From: Halomonas denitrificans
Lineage (GTDB): Bacteria > Pseudomonadota > Gammaproteobacteria > Pseudomonadales > Halomonadaceae
Direction of reading: 5' to 3'
NCBI RefSeq assembly: GCF_003056305.1
Contig: NZ_PYVX01000001.1
Span: 620,001-684,000, forward strand
DNA length: 64,000 nt
Positions within the stretch are counted from its first letter, which is position 1. The number at the start of each line of letters is the position of its first letter. Shown piece by piece: positions 36,049 through 44,407 of this stretch. The translations under genes and the position numbers were made by a program. The notes beneath the pieces were generated by a model. The model was not told the DNA's origin and ran no database searches. It saw only the letters and a program-made list of their open reading frames with translations.

Positions 36049-36705
36049 CTATACGAAGGCTTCTATCAAGCCGGCATCGTCATTGGTCGGCTTGTTCACC
36101 CGCGTGCTCACGGGCCAGTGGGTGATTCGCTCGGCAGACAGATGATGGACGACGTGGCGGATCGTCGCGCGGTCGGTCAGATGGGGATCGAGCCAGGGCG
36201 CGAGACTCTCGGCGTCCAGGGCCAGCAGCATGCGCGGATGGATCTCGGCCGCCACGCCGCGAGCCGGCTCGGTGAGGATGGCGCAGCCGGGCTTGCCGTC
36301 CGGTCGCTCGCTCCAGATACCCGCCAGCCAGATCGGCTCGCGATCCTCGCGGAACAGGAAATGCGGCTGCTTCTTCCCGTCTACCGGCAGCCACTCGTAC
36401 CAGCCATCCGCCGGCACCAGGCAGCGGTGATGGGCGAACGCCCCTTTGATGTAGTTGGAGGTGGCCACCTTCTCGACGGTGGCATTGATGGGCTCGGGCG
36501 CCTTTTCCTTCGCCCAGTACGGCCGATAGCCCCACCACACCTCGTCCATCACCAGCGGCGCGTAATCGCTGGAATGGCGCACTGCGGTGATCCAGGTGCC
36601 CGGCGCCACGTTGTAGCGTGGCGTCAGCTCTCCCGACTCCAGCGATAGGCGCAGGGCCTTGGAGAGCGTGGGGTGTGGGCTATATAGAGCGAAGCGGCCG
36701 CACAT
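36049..36705 (-). CDS. SOS response-associated peptidase (SRAP/YedK/HMCES family)
   Basis: 218 residues. SRAP proteins crosslink to abasic sites in single-stranded DNA through Cys2. Here MCGRF is intact at the N-terminus, with NVAPGT, the EPINATVEK variant of the INARAET motif (Asn and Glu retained), PADGWYEW and the catalytic His in AEIHPRMLL. It starts 3 bases after the ATPase stop but without a Shine-Dalgarno sequence. Base use returns to the GC-rich host type exactly here, so it may be a resident gene with the AT-rich ATPase inserted upstream. Confidence 0.9.
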   Translation of the reverse strand: MCGRFALYSPHPTLSKALRLSLESGELTPRYNVAPGTWITAVRHSSDYAPLVMDEVWWGYRPYWAKEKAPEPINATVEKVATSNYIKGAFAHHRCLVPADGWYEWLPVDGKKQPHFLFREDREPIWLAGIWSERPDGKPGCAILTEPARGVAAEIHPRMLLALDAESLAPWLDPHLTDRATIRHVVHHLSAERITHWPVSTRVNKPTNDDAGLIEAFV

Positions 36706-36708
36706 AAT

Positions 36709-38211
36709 TTAATTGAGGGTCCGTCCAATAAGCTGCATCACTTGGCCTCGGTTATTATCAAAATACCATTTCGCAAAAATCTCATAAAACTTCTTCTGAA
36801 ACTCTCTCTCTCCCATATCAGCCAAATTTGCCGAGAAAGCAGCAAAAAAATCTTTCATCGCATCCTTTGCAAGGCGCCTCTGCTCTCCTCCAGGCTGCAT
36901 CGGAACTCGCCCAAAGCAATTCGGAATCCCAAGCCTATGATCTTGAAACTCATCTCTCAATAGCTGACGAGCTTGATCTTGAAAGTCCCTCAAAAACTCC
37001 ACCATAGAACACTCGGGGGTAAAAGGGAGGAAAAAGGTTCTTCTCTGCTGACGTTGAAACTCTTGCAGCCTTTCATGACTCTGACTTCTCCTTAGCTCTG
37101 CTAGGGTTTCATCTTTAACATCGGCATCTAGTAAGGCGCTGGCTTGCGTCATCCTGGGCAGAAGGGCATCACTACTATCTAAAAACCTGATGACGGAGAG
37201 AAAACCACCAATTGGAACAACATGGACTGTCGGGTAGTAAGATTGACCAGCATACCTAGATAAATTATATGCCTTTACAAAAACCCTAGCTATCGATGCC
37301 GCCGCATCATCTTCTGTAAAAACAATCTTATCAGGCAAGCTCTCCTCATCTAGGGCCATATCCCCAATTGCATATGTGGGAAAACAGCTACTTATCAACT
37401 CAACGCCACTCCCATTTTTTGCCAGATGTAATATCTGGCGCCTATCAGCAGTTTTGATAAGGCTAACTGAATGAGTAGAAAAAACAACAGTAAGCCCTTT
37501 GTCATCAGCAACCTGCTTAACATAATTAAAAAGATTAACTTGTGCCCTAGGATGCAAGGCAAGCTCAATCTCATCAATTAACACGAGGGCTCCCTGGTCA
37601 CATGAACTTAATTGCCGAAGCAACTTTATGACACAAAGCTCTCCAAGACTGAAGTTTTTCTCAGAAAAATATTCACTCGCATTCCCAGAACCCCGCTTTA
37701 ATACAAAAGCCTGATTCGCTGAGCCTCTGGTCAAATTTATATATCTAAGCCCATCAAACCTTTCAGTCTCAAATATACTATTCGCAGCATCTTTAATATC
37801 TTGCCCCACTCCCCTGATTCGCCTCGTGTCAAAGTCTTCAGGCCGAGGAGTTATCCTATCAGCTGTAGCTCCCACATATATTACTGAAGAAAAACCAAAC
37901 GCGCTAAGTACATTACTGTTTCGCTTCGGCTGAGGCACCCAGCGTTGTCCAGCATGCGAATATTTAACCTTCCGCCCATTGACCTCATAAATTATCCTGG
38001 CTTTAGAAAAATCATCCAGCTTATCAGACTGCTCAGAGACAGGAAAATGTTTGGCAAAGGCATTTCTAAAACCAATACGCCTTAGACAGGCAAGCAACGA
38101 GGTCTTTCCGGCACCATTTGTCCCTGACAGTAAGTATACACCTGGAGAAGGAACCTCAAAGTCCAGCTTATCAATATTTTTTAAATCTCTTATACGAACA
38201 AACTTAGCCAT
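36709..38211 (-). CDS. OLD-like AAA ATPase with TOPRIM-like C-terminus, possible defence protein
   Basis: 500 residues in AT-rich DNA. The ABC-type ATPase part has Walker A GTNGAGKT (about residue 30), a signature-like SLGELCVIKLL and Walker B ALVLIDEIELALHP (about 205), then an H-switch in FSTHSVSL. After about residue 290 comes KIVFTEDDAAA and, further on, ALLDADVKDE, which fit the acidic motifs of a TOPRIM domain as in OLD nucleases. Such proteins are common in anti-phage systems. Its neighbours are SRAP and a WYL-BRCT protein; a defence role is inferred, and no known two-gene partner (UvrD-like or AriB) is present. Confidence 0.7.
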   Translation of the reverse strand: MAKFVRIRDLKNIDKLDFEVPSPGVYLLSGTNGAGKTSLLACLRRIGFRNAFAKHFPVSEQSDKLDDFSKARIIYEVNGRKVKYSHAGQRWVPQPKRNSNVLSAFGFSSVIYVGATADRITPRPEDFDTRRIRGVGQDIKDAANSIFETERFDGLRYINLTRGSANQAFVLKRGSGNASEYFSEKNFSLGELCVIKLLRQLSSCDQGALVLIDEIELALHPRAQVNLFNYVKQVADDKGLTVVFSTHSVSLIKTADRRQILHLAKNGSGVELISSCFPTYAIGDMALDEESLPDKIVFTEDDAAASIARVFVKAYNLSRYAGQSYYPTVHVVPIGGFLSVIRFLDSSDALLPRMTQASALLDADVKDETLAELRRSQSHERLQEFQRQQRRTFFLPFTPECSMVEFLRDFQDQARQLLRDEFQDHRLGIPNCFGRVPMQPGGEQRRLAKDAMKDFFAAFSANLADMGEREFQKKFYEIFAKWYFDNNRGQVMQLIGRTLN

Positions 38212-38276
38212 TATAGAAAAACCATTAACTTACACAGAACAGATTAATAAACAGGACCGACTAAAACTCTTTTCTT

Positions 38277-39089
38277 TCAAGCTATTTGATCAGGCAACTC
38301 ACCTGTCAACAGCATTCGCTTGAGTTGTGGTTTATCCAATAACGTGCACCCTTGCTCTCGCGCCTTTGCCAACTTTGTAGAACCAGCACGCGGACCGGCA
38401 CACACGAACATTAAATTCTTCGTCACTGTTTTCCGCACGACGAGCCCCGCTTCCTCGGCATCTGATTCAAGGTCAAATCGCTCGTCTTCACTGAAACCAG
38501 TGAACAAAATTTCCATGCCAGGGCGATCAGCAAAGGGCTCATCGACAATATCATCGGGATCAATCATCGGTACCAGAAGCTCTTCGCCCTCAAGGTACTC
38601 TACGACACGGTCACGTCGGAACGTCCGAACTGCTCGCCTGCTGTGACAGAAACCTTCGATGTAAACGCCATCATCCGAGAAATCTGATACTTCACGGGCC
38701 GATGTGTTGCCATTGGCGTCTTCATAGATAAAGCGCAACCGGCCATCCACGGAAAGGGCCGATGTGCCAGAAAGGTAGGGGGCTTGAGTTGAGGAAACGG
38801 ATGATCTGAAAGCATTTTTGTAAGGCTCGCCTTCTTCGGAGGAGGCCCGAAGTGTGTACTCAACATCTACATCCCTCGCCTTGGACTTCGCCTTCTTGGC
38901 TTTCCGCTTCCAGTCGTGAGGGGCGATGGCACTGCGGGATGCGCGCCGGTTTTCGTCCTGGATGTGCTGGAGGGTCGCCTCCTTTCGCCGCTTAGAGTCC
39001 GCCTCGGCCTCCCGCGCCTTGCGTTTGGTGCGCCGGATCATAAAGACAAGAACGGCACCGGCCAGCACCCAGAAAATCAGTCCTTCCAT
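38277..39089 (-). CDS. Membrane-anchored WYL-like and BRCT domain protein
   Basis: 270 residues from the ATG at 39089 (GGGAG upstream; a longer frame reaches 39155). Order: one TM helix (about 3-20, LIFWVLAGAVLVFMI), a basic coiled-coil-like stretch (22-75), a WYL-like domain (about 115-185, RLRFIYEDANG ... GFCHSRRAVRTFRRDRV) and a C-terminal BRCT domain (about 195-265, MEILFTGFSEDER ... CTLLDKPQLKRML). WYL domains sense ligands or nucleic acids and BRCT domains bind DNA ends or phosphopeptides. The combination on a membrane anchor is unusual. It is upstream of the OLD-like ATPase on the same strand, 65 bases apart. Confidence 0.72.
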   Translation of the reverse strand: MEGLIFWVLAGAVLVFMIRRTKRKAREAEADSKRRKEATLQHIQDENRRASRSAIAPHDWKRKAKKAKSKARDVDVEYTLRASSEEGEPYKNAFRSSVSSTQAPYLSGTSALSVDGRLRFIYEDANGNTSAREVSDFSDDGVYIEGFCHSRRAVRTFRRDRVVEYLEGEELLVPMIDPDDIVDEPFADRPGMEILFTGFSEDERFDLESDAEEAGLVVRKTVTKNLMFVCAGPRAGSTKLAKAREQGCTLLDKPQLKRMLLTGELPDQIA

Positions 39090-39202
39090 GGCTGTCTCCC
39101 TTGCGTCTGTGTTGTCGTACCCTTTGCGGGCTTTCTTATTGAGCACGTCGAGCAAGCGCCGCGCTTACAGCCTCCTGTCCTTACAGGAATGCAGTTTTAC
39201 AG

Positions 39203-39382
39203 TCACGAAACCCGTCCAATCCGTATCTCACACCGCCCCAGGATCTCTACATCCTTCATATCCTGCGGCTTGATCAATTCCTTCTCGTAGCGCGGGTTGT
39301 CGCTGATCAGCAGCAAGGCGCCGCCGGCCACGCGCTGCACGCGCTTGATGCGCCGCTCGCCATGCACGAGCAGCCGGATCAC
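39203..39382 (-). pseudogene. Remnant of an S24-family (CI/LexA-like) phage repressor, C-terminal end
   Basis: The minus frame ending at TGA 39203 reads as the last 59 residues of an S24 peptidase-type repressor: IKRVQRVAGGALLLISDNPRY includes the catalytic Lys region, followed by VEILGRCEIRIGR. The DNA-binding and Ser-containing parts are missing upstream. Together with the umuC scrap it brackets the 35.1-39.1 kb island and suggests an old prophage or SOS-locus insertion. Confidence 0.65.
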
Positions 39383-39978
39383 CCTCGGAGGATGTGTGTC
39401 TCTCTCTGAAGAGCATCATGGGCAGCCGGAATGCATGAGCCGCGATGCTCTTGCAGGTAAGCCACCGAATGGATAACTGACATCACAAGCGCTTCCTTTC
39501 GCTAATGTCACTTAGCTTGACGGTACAGAAAGGCCTAACCGCTGTCATTCCTTGATTAGAAAATGATCGACTAAGGTCGGCTAGTGCGGGGAGGCAAGCA
39601 AACCAGCGGCAGCTAGCGCACACCGTTAATCCTGCCCGCTGGCGAGGCCACCTCGATAGGCTGCTGGCCAGGCCTACGTCGATACGCACCATGCCAATGG
39701 TTCAATACAACTGATAACGTTGCTATCGAGCACTCGCCTTTTGCCAATTCCAGCGACGATGCCAGCAAGTCATGGCCCAACTCCTGGAGGAGCCTGTCTC
39801 ATGGGGTCGCGGACGTCGGGCCGAGAAGCCCCCGGTCAAGGCTGTTCGACCGGAGACCACCGGCCGATCACCACGGGTCCTGCAGCGTTGCGGTGGCAGC
39901 CGCCGACCGGCGGCGCGTGATTCTCATGGCAGCCGAGTGGGTACAGCAACCAGGCTCAGGAGATCGGGATTGGTAAAC
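39383..39978. other. Gene-free stretch between the island and the metal region
   Basis: About 600 bases with only short, low-quality frames on both strands. I see no tRNA, no insertion-sequence ends and no convincing promoter. It is probably eroded former coding DNA. Confidence 0.5.
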
Positions 39979-40725
39979 ATGGCCAGACAGCAGGAGCGCA
40001 AGGAAGACGTCCCTCCCCGCTTACCCCAAGCCTCCAAGCGGCGCCTCCTGTGTGGCGTGGGGCTGCTTGTCGCCTTCCTTGCCACCGCCCTGTTGCTGTG
40101 GCGCACAGGAACGCTTGAAACCCTGTTGACGGGCAACACCCTCGAGGAGGCGGTCATGCGGCTTGGCCCACTGGGGCCGGTCTTGGTCATTGGCCTGATG
40201 ACCCTGGCCATCGTCATTAGCCCGATCCCCAGCGCGCCGATCGCACTTGCCGCCGGGGCCGCCTATGGCCATGCCTGGGGGACGCTCTATGTCGCAATCG
40301 GCTCAGGCGCAGGGGCGCTAATCGCCTTCTCCATTGCCCGCCTGATGGGGTATGACGCCCTGAGGACCTGGTTGGGCGTGCGCCCTACTCCGAACCTGCT
40401 ACACCGTTTCATCGGCTCTCAGAATGCCCTGATGGTCGCGGTGTTCGCGACCCGGCTGATGCCGTTCCTGTCCTTCGACGTCGTCAGCTACGCGGCCGGT
40501 CTCACCCCCCTCAAGGCCTGGCGCTTTGCCGTCGCGACACTGCTCGGGATCATTCCGGCGAGCTTCCTGCTGGCGCATTTCGGTGACGAGCTCGCCTCCA
40601 GCGATCTGCGCCGCGCGGGCCTCACGGTGCTCGCGCTCGGCACCATCACCCTGCTCCCCCTGGCCTGGAAGGCGGCGCCGGCGCGCTATCGCGCGACCCT
40701 AAGGCGCTGGCTGCATCTCGGGTAG
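39979..40725 (+). CDS. TVP38/TMEM64 (VTT domain) membrane protein
   Basis: 248 residues with about six hydrophobic segments and the VTT-domain features PIPSAPIALAAGAAYG, ATRLMPFLSFDVVSYAAG and a re-entrant-loop-like G-x-(D/N)-x-x-S/Y pattern. The family belongs to the DedA superfamily of lipid scramblase-like proteins. Members are frequent in mobile metal-resistance regions next to mercury or copper genes. The start at 39979 follows a spaced AGGAGATCGGG. No regulator adjoins; a MerR-type promoter lies 230 bases downstream of its stop. Confidence 0.82.
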   Translation: MARQQERKEDVPPRLPQASKRRLLCGVGLLVAFLATALLLWRTGTLETLLTGNTLEEAVMRLGPLGPVLVIGLMTLAIVISPIPSAPIALAAGAAYGHAWGTLYVAIGSGAGALIAFSIARLMGYDALRTWLGVRPTPNLLHRFIGSQNALMVAVFATRLMPFLSFDVVSYAAGLTPLKAWRFAVATLLGIIPASFLLAHFGDELASSDLRRAGLTVLALGTITLLPLAWKAAPARYRATLRRWLHLG

Positions 40726-40955
40726 CCGGGTCTCAGTTCCGCCCGGCGCCCTGCTTGAACCGTCAATCATGGGGTGCCGGGACGCGTAACCCGTCATGCC
40801 TGATCGAGATGCGCATGACGCCTCAAACAGGCTCCGCCCATTCAGTGCTGGTTCAGCTTTGCCACCCAGGCTATGGGTGAGTTTCAAGGAGCCGGGCATT
40901 GCATGACGTCGATCAAGGTTCGTAGCTATCCACACCCCTGGGGCTCCCCGCTCGC

Positions 40956-40987
40956 TTGACCTTTGCGTTACCCAAGGGCGTTAGGCT
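40956..40987 (+). promoter_or_regulatory. MerR-type promoter with 19-bp spacer, copy 1
   Basis: TTGACC - 19 bases - TTAGGCT, with a partial dyad ACC(TTTG) ... (CAA)GGG across the spacer. The overlong spacer and ACC...GGT-like dyad are the marks of promoters activated by MerR-family metal sensors (CueR, ZntR, PbrR). It lies 200 bases before the small HMA-fold protein. Confidence 0.65.
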
Positions 40988-41034
40988 TCGAGCAAATCGG
41001 CGGCTTGCCAGCGGCCAGGTATCGCCGGAAGCCG

Positions 41035-41130
41035 AGGGCCGGCGACGGCATCAAGGATGCCCTGGGCCGAGGGGGATAGATCGGCATCGCCATGGCGATC
41101 AGCTCGGTGTCGGTGACGGACATTGCTCCG
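41035..41130 (+). pseudogene. Possible scrap of a heavy-metal P-type ATPase
   Basis: Between the MerR-type promoter and the HMA-like gene, one frame reads GDGIKDALGRGG, a stop, then IGIAMAISSVSVTD. These resemble the hinge motif GDGINDAPALA and the following DIGIAMG of P-type metal ATPases. The match is short and broken by a stop, so the call is tentative. Confidence 0.3.
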
Positions 41131-41190
41131 CACTTCCACCAGACGAGGATCTACCCGTGCAGGACGAAATGGCAGAAGGGAGAGTTTCGT

Positions 41191-41529
41191 ATGTCAAAGA
41201 ACGAACACCGTCTCGGCGTCTCCGAGGTCAACTTGGTGACGCGCAAGTTGAAGCTCGAGCCCTGCGATGAGGAGGCTTTGCGCGTCGCCGTGGGAAAGAT
41301 CGATGCGCTGTATGGGCTCGAGCGAGTCACCTATGACACCGACAAGCGCAAGCTCAGCATGGCCTATGATGCGTCGCGGCTGTGTATCGACCATATCGAG
41401 GCGATCCTCGCCCGGCAGGCCATCGAGATCAGTCATGGCTGGTGGACGCGTTTCAAGGAAGACCATTACCGGTTCGTCGACCAGAACATCAAGGACAATG
41501 CCAGCAAGGAGCCATGGAGCTGCCATTGA
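41191..41529 (+). CDS. Small HMA-fold-like cation-binding protein
   Basis: 112 residues. The segment LKLEPCDEEALRVAVGKIDALYGLERVTYDTDKRKLSMAYD has the beta-alpha-beta rhythm of heavy-metal-associated domains but lacks the CxxC motif; metal ligands could be Cys in LEPCD and the C-terminal WSCH. GGGAGAG lies 7 bases before the ATG. It follows a MerR-type promoter and precedes the beta-propeller gene by about 80 bases, so it is probably metal-induced. Often annotated simply as cation transporter; transport itself is unlikely at this size. Confidence 0.65.
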   Translation: MSKNEHRLGVSEVNLVTRKLKLEPCDEEALRVAVGKIDALYGLERVTYDTDKRKLSMAYDASRLCIDHIEAILARQAIEISHGWWTRFKEDHYRFVDQNIKDNASKEPWSCH

Positions 41530-41617
41530 CCGCTCTATTCATTTTCCATGCGCCCCGACCGTCTGCTGACGTTCGCCCACGCCCCTCAGGGGCCTCAACA
41601 CTCAGGAAATGGACCTC

Positions 41618-42702
41618 ATGAAAGACTGTCTGCAGAGGCCGTGGCTGGCTTGTCTCGTGGCCGGCATCGCCCTCGGCGCCTCGACGGCCGCCCTGGCGAC
41701 CGGCGACCGGGCATTCGTGCCGATGGGAGCGGCAGATGCCGTGGGCATCATCGACCTGGAGCGTCACCAGGTGATCTCCACCGTGTCTGGCACGATGAAC
41801 TCGCACGGCTCCGCCCTCACGCCCGACGGTGAGCAGCTCATCCTCGGCAGTCTCACCCCTCATGAGCCCGGCAGCGAGATCGCCCGGCCCGAGGGAGTGA
41901 CGGAAGACGAGCACGCGGCCCACCATGGCGATGGCGCAGCGGCCTCCCCGGAGAAAGCGAGGACCGGCCTGCTCTACGTCGTCGACACGGCCACGAGCCG
42001 CCTCGTCAGGACCCTGGAGGTGCCAGGGCCCGTGCATCATGTGCTGGTGACAGGTGATGGCCGCCACGTCGTCGCGACCCATCCCGCCGGCGGCGGCATC
42101 AGCGTGGTGTCACTGGATAGCGGCCGGGTCATCGCCTCCCTGGCCACGGGGCCGAATCCGAACTACCTGGTTCAGCACGAGGAAGGGGGGAGCATACTGG
42201 TCAGCAACGCCGGTAACGGCACCATCAGCGAGGTGGATCCTCAGCACTGGTTCGTGCGGCGCAACATGCGCGTCGGCGGGAGTCCGGAACACATGGTGCT
42301 CTCGAAGGACGGCCAATCCCTGTACGTCAACGATGCTACCGGGGGGAACGCCCTGGCGGTGGATCTTGCGACAGGGAGTGTGGCCGATGAATACGAGATC
42401 GGCGCGGCACCTCACGGCATCGACCTGAGTCCGGATGGACAGAGACTCTATGCCACGAGTCAGGGCGACAACCGCCTCGTCAGGATCTCCCTCGAGGACG
42501 GCACACGACACAGCGCCGAGCTGTCTCCGGCCCCTTACCATCTCACCGTGGTGCCCACCGATGGGCGAGTGCTGATCACCAGCCGCGCAGCGCAGCACCC
42601 CACCTGTGGATCCTCGCCCCGGATTCCCTCGAGGTGTTGCAGACCCTGGAGCTGGGGGGCATCGGTCACCAGATATCTCTCGAGGCATCACGTCCCGATT
42701 GA
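41618..42702 (+). pseudogene. Exported YncE-like beta-propeller protein with a 3' frameshift
   Basis: About 360 residues. The signal peptide (ending TAALA) is followed by seven-bladed propeller repeats such as VVDTATSRLVRTLEV, VVSLDSGRVIASL, MVLSKDGQSLYV and IDLSPDGQRLYA, plus a His-rich insert near DEHAAHHGDG that could bind metal. Around 42596-42610 the frame breaks: the current frame continues as Cys/Arg/Trp-rich nonsense to 42709, while the neighbouring frame gives LWILAPDSLEVLQTLELGG and a stop at 42700-42702, the expected family end. One missing C in ACCTGTGG explains it. Loss of the last blade strand may or may not abolish function. An upstream ATG at 41609 is also possible. Confidence 0.65.
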
Positions 42703-42806
42703 CCCATGAGTAGGTGACCACGAAGTCCGCTTCCGCACCCAGGCCGGCACCCCTGACGATCGCCGGCCGATAGCCATTCCCTTCATTTCACCCAGGGAGA
42801 AGCTCA

Positions 42807-43529
42807 GTGGAAACGCTCTCCTCTATCGGCTTGATCGGCGCCCTCGTCGGTGGGCTGCTGTCGTTCTTCTCGCCCTGCACCCTGCCCTTGCTGCCCGCCT
42901 ATCTGTCGGTGGTCACTGGCGGCAGTGCCGGCAAGGCGGATCGGCGCTTCGAAGCGTTGCTGCTGAGCACCTTCTTCGTCTTCGGCTTCAGTGTGGTGTT
43001 CATCCTGATGGGCCTGGGGGTCACCAGCATCGGCCAACTGCTGCGCGGTTATCGCCAGGAGCTCAACTGGATCACCGGCAGCATCGTCATCGTGCTCGGC
43101 CTATTCATGACGGGCGTGTTCCGGCTGCCCGTCCTGCAGCGCAGCTTTCAATGGTCGCCCGAGCTGAGAGGGGGCTCCCCCATGGCGGCGACCTTCTTCG
43201 GCATCTCCTTCGCCATCGGCTGGACGCCCTGCATCGGCCCGATCCTGGGCGCTATCCTGATGGCCACCTCGACCACCGCCAATGCCCAGGCCGGCATGCT
43301 CTACCTGGCGACCTACTCCCTGGGGCTGGCCCTGCCCTTCCTGGCCAGCACCCTGCTGCTCAACAGGTTCAGCCACTATCGGGGCCGTCTCGGCAAGTGG
43401 AGTGCCTATGCCCGACCGATCGCCGGCGTGGTGCTTATCCTCATGGGCTTGCTGATCGTCTCGGGGACGCTCACCCGTCTCTCCAGCATCCTGGTGGACT
43501 GGTTCCCGGCCCTGGCCACGATCGGCTGA
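42807..43529 (+). CDS. CcdA-family thiol-disulfide membrane transporter
   Basis: 240 residues, six TM segments in two inverted triplets. Each carries a redox Cys-Pro: SFFSPCTLPLLPAYLS in helix 1 and GWTPCIGPILGA in helix 4. CcdA passes reducing electrons from cytoplasmic thioredoxin to periplasmic partners for cytochrome c or metalloprotein maturation. The start is a GTG with GGAGAAG upstream. It follows the propeller gene and fits a periplasmic metal-handling set, where it would keep metal-binding cysteines reduced. No CcmG/ResA-like partner is adjacent. Confidence 0.88.
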   Translation: METLSSIGLIGALVGGLLSFFSPCTLPLLPAYLSVVTGGSAGKADRRFEALLLSTFFVFGFSVVFILMGLGVTSIGQLLRGYRQELNWITGSIVIVLGLFMTGVFRLPVLQRSFQWSPELRGGSPMAATFFGISFAIGWTPCIGPILGAILMATSTTANAQAGMLYLATYSLGLALPFLASTLLLNRFSHYRGRLGKWSAYARPIAGVVLILMGLLIVSGTLTRLSSILVDWFPALATIG

Positions 43530-43748
43530 GGGTGCCGGACGGATGGCGATGACCTGGCCATCGGCGGCGACCCTCGCTGGGGAGAGAGGCGGAAGCTCGC
43601 GAATATCTCACGCAATACTCACGATGAGCCGGGGGCTTCACGAACATGGAGTGACGCCTCAACGCCGGCGTGCGGCGTTGATGTCATGTCACCGAAGAGG
43701 CCGAAAGCTGACCAGGATCAAGAGCCGCGGCTTCCCCCTCCAACTTGC

Positions 43749-43780
43749 TTGACCCTTGGGTTACCCACAGGTCTTAGCCT
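43749..43780 (+). promoter_or_regulatory. MerR-type promoter with 19-bp spacer, copy 2
   Basis: TTGACC - 19 bases - TTAGCCT. The spacer region holds a strong dyad, ACC..TGGGTTACCCA..GGT, matching the ACC/GGT half-sites of CueR/ZntR-like regulators. It drives the SHOCT and DUF2933 genes. It shares the -35 and spacer sense with copy 1 (both contain GTTACCCA). Confidence 0.75.
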
Positions 43781-43822
43781 GAGATCAGGGCAGGATAATT
43801 CAACATGAAAGGAGATCCGACC

Positions 43823-44077
43823 ATGTGGGGCGACATGATGGCGCATATGGAGAGTTTCGGCTGGGGGCACATGCTCTTCGGCGGACTCATGATGGTGCTG
43901 TTCTGGGGCGCCGTCATTGCCTTGGCCGTTTTGCTGGTGCGCAGCCTGACCCGAGACCGGAGCGAGGCCGCGCGCCAGCGGCCAACCGCTCTGGAGCTTC
44001 TGCAAGAACGCTACGCCCGGGGCGAGATCGACCGCGAGGAATATGAGCAACGCAGGCGCGATCTGCAGCGTCATTGA
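43823..44077 (+). CDS. Small SHOCT-domain membrane protein
   Basis: 84 residues: a Met/His-rich N-terminus (MWGDMMAHMESFGWGHM), one TM helix (about 20-42) and a C-terminal SHOCT motif (LELLQERYARGEIDREEYE). I start at 43823 because AAAGGAG lies 8 bases upstream; an ATG at 43805 is in frame. Such proteins are frequent in copper and mercury gene regions, and the Met/His content suggests metal contact. The promoter is the MerR-type site just upstream. Confidence 0.78.
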   Translation: MWGDMMAHMESFGWGHMLFGGLMMVLFWGAVIALAVLLVRSLTRDRSEAARQRPTALELLQERYARGEIDREEYEQRRRDLQRH

Positions 44078-44155
44078 AATCGCCTTCGCGATGAGCGCGT
44101 ATTCGCTGTCGGTGGTCATGAATTCACTGCGTCTGCGTCGGATGAGGATCTGATC

Positions 44156-44392
44156 ATGGTCGACAACAACCGCTGGCTGGACCGAAAACCGAGCAAGGGC
44201 ACCCTCTGGCTGATGGTGGCCATTGCGCTGGCGATAATGGCCTTCCTGCTCTGGGAGGAGCACCAAGTGCACCTGCTGGGCGCCCTGCCCTGGCTGGTCG
44301 TGCTGGCCTGCCCGCTCATGCACCTGTTCATGCACCGCGGGCATGGAGGCCACAAGGGACCTGGCAAGCCGGGAGACGGTCCGGATGACTGA
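44156..44392 (+). CDS. DUF2933 small membrane protein
   Basis: 78 residues with two TM helices (about 17-33, 40-56), then HLFMHRGHGGHKGPGK, a His/Gly-rich tail typical of DUF2933. The family often sits beside copper resistance and SHOCT genes and has no proven function. GAGG precedes the ATG. It is about 80 bases after the SHOCT gene and shares its promoter. Confidence 0.78.
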   Translation: MVDNNRWLDRKPSKGTLWLMVAIALAIMAFLLWEEHQVHLLGALPWLVVLACPLMHLFMHRGHGGHKGPGKPGDGPDD

Positions 44393-44407
44393 GCCGATAC
44401 CCGCTCA

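Noticed and set aside
34886..39382. An active prophage
   Set aside because: Only a repressor scrap and a umuC scrap are seen; no integrase, terminase, capsid or tail gene and no att-like direct repeats.
39483..39920. Short ORFs on both strands between the island and the VTT gene
   Set aside because: No ribosome-binding sites, no recognisable domains and mutually overlapping; treated as eroded DNA.
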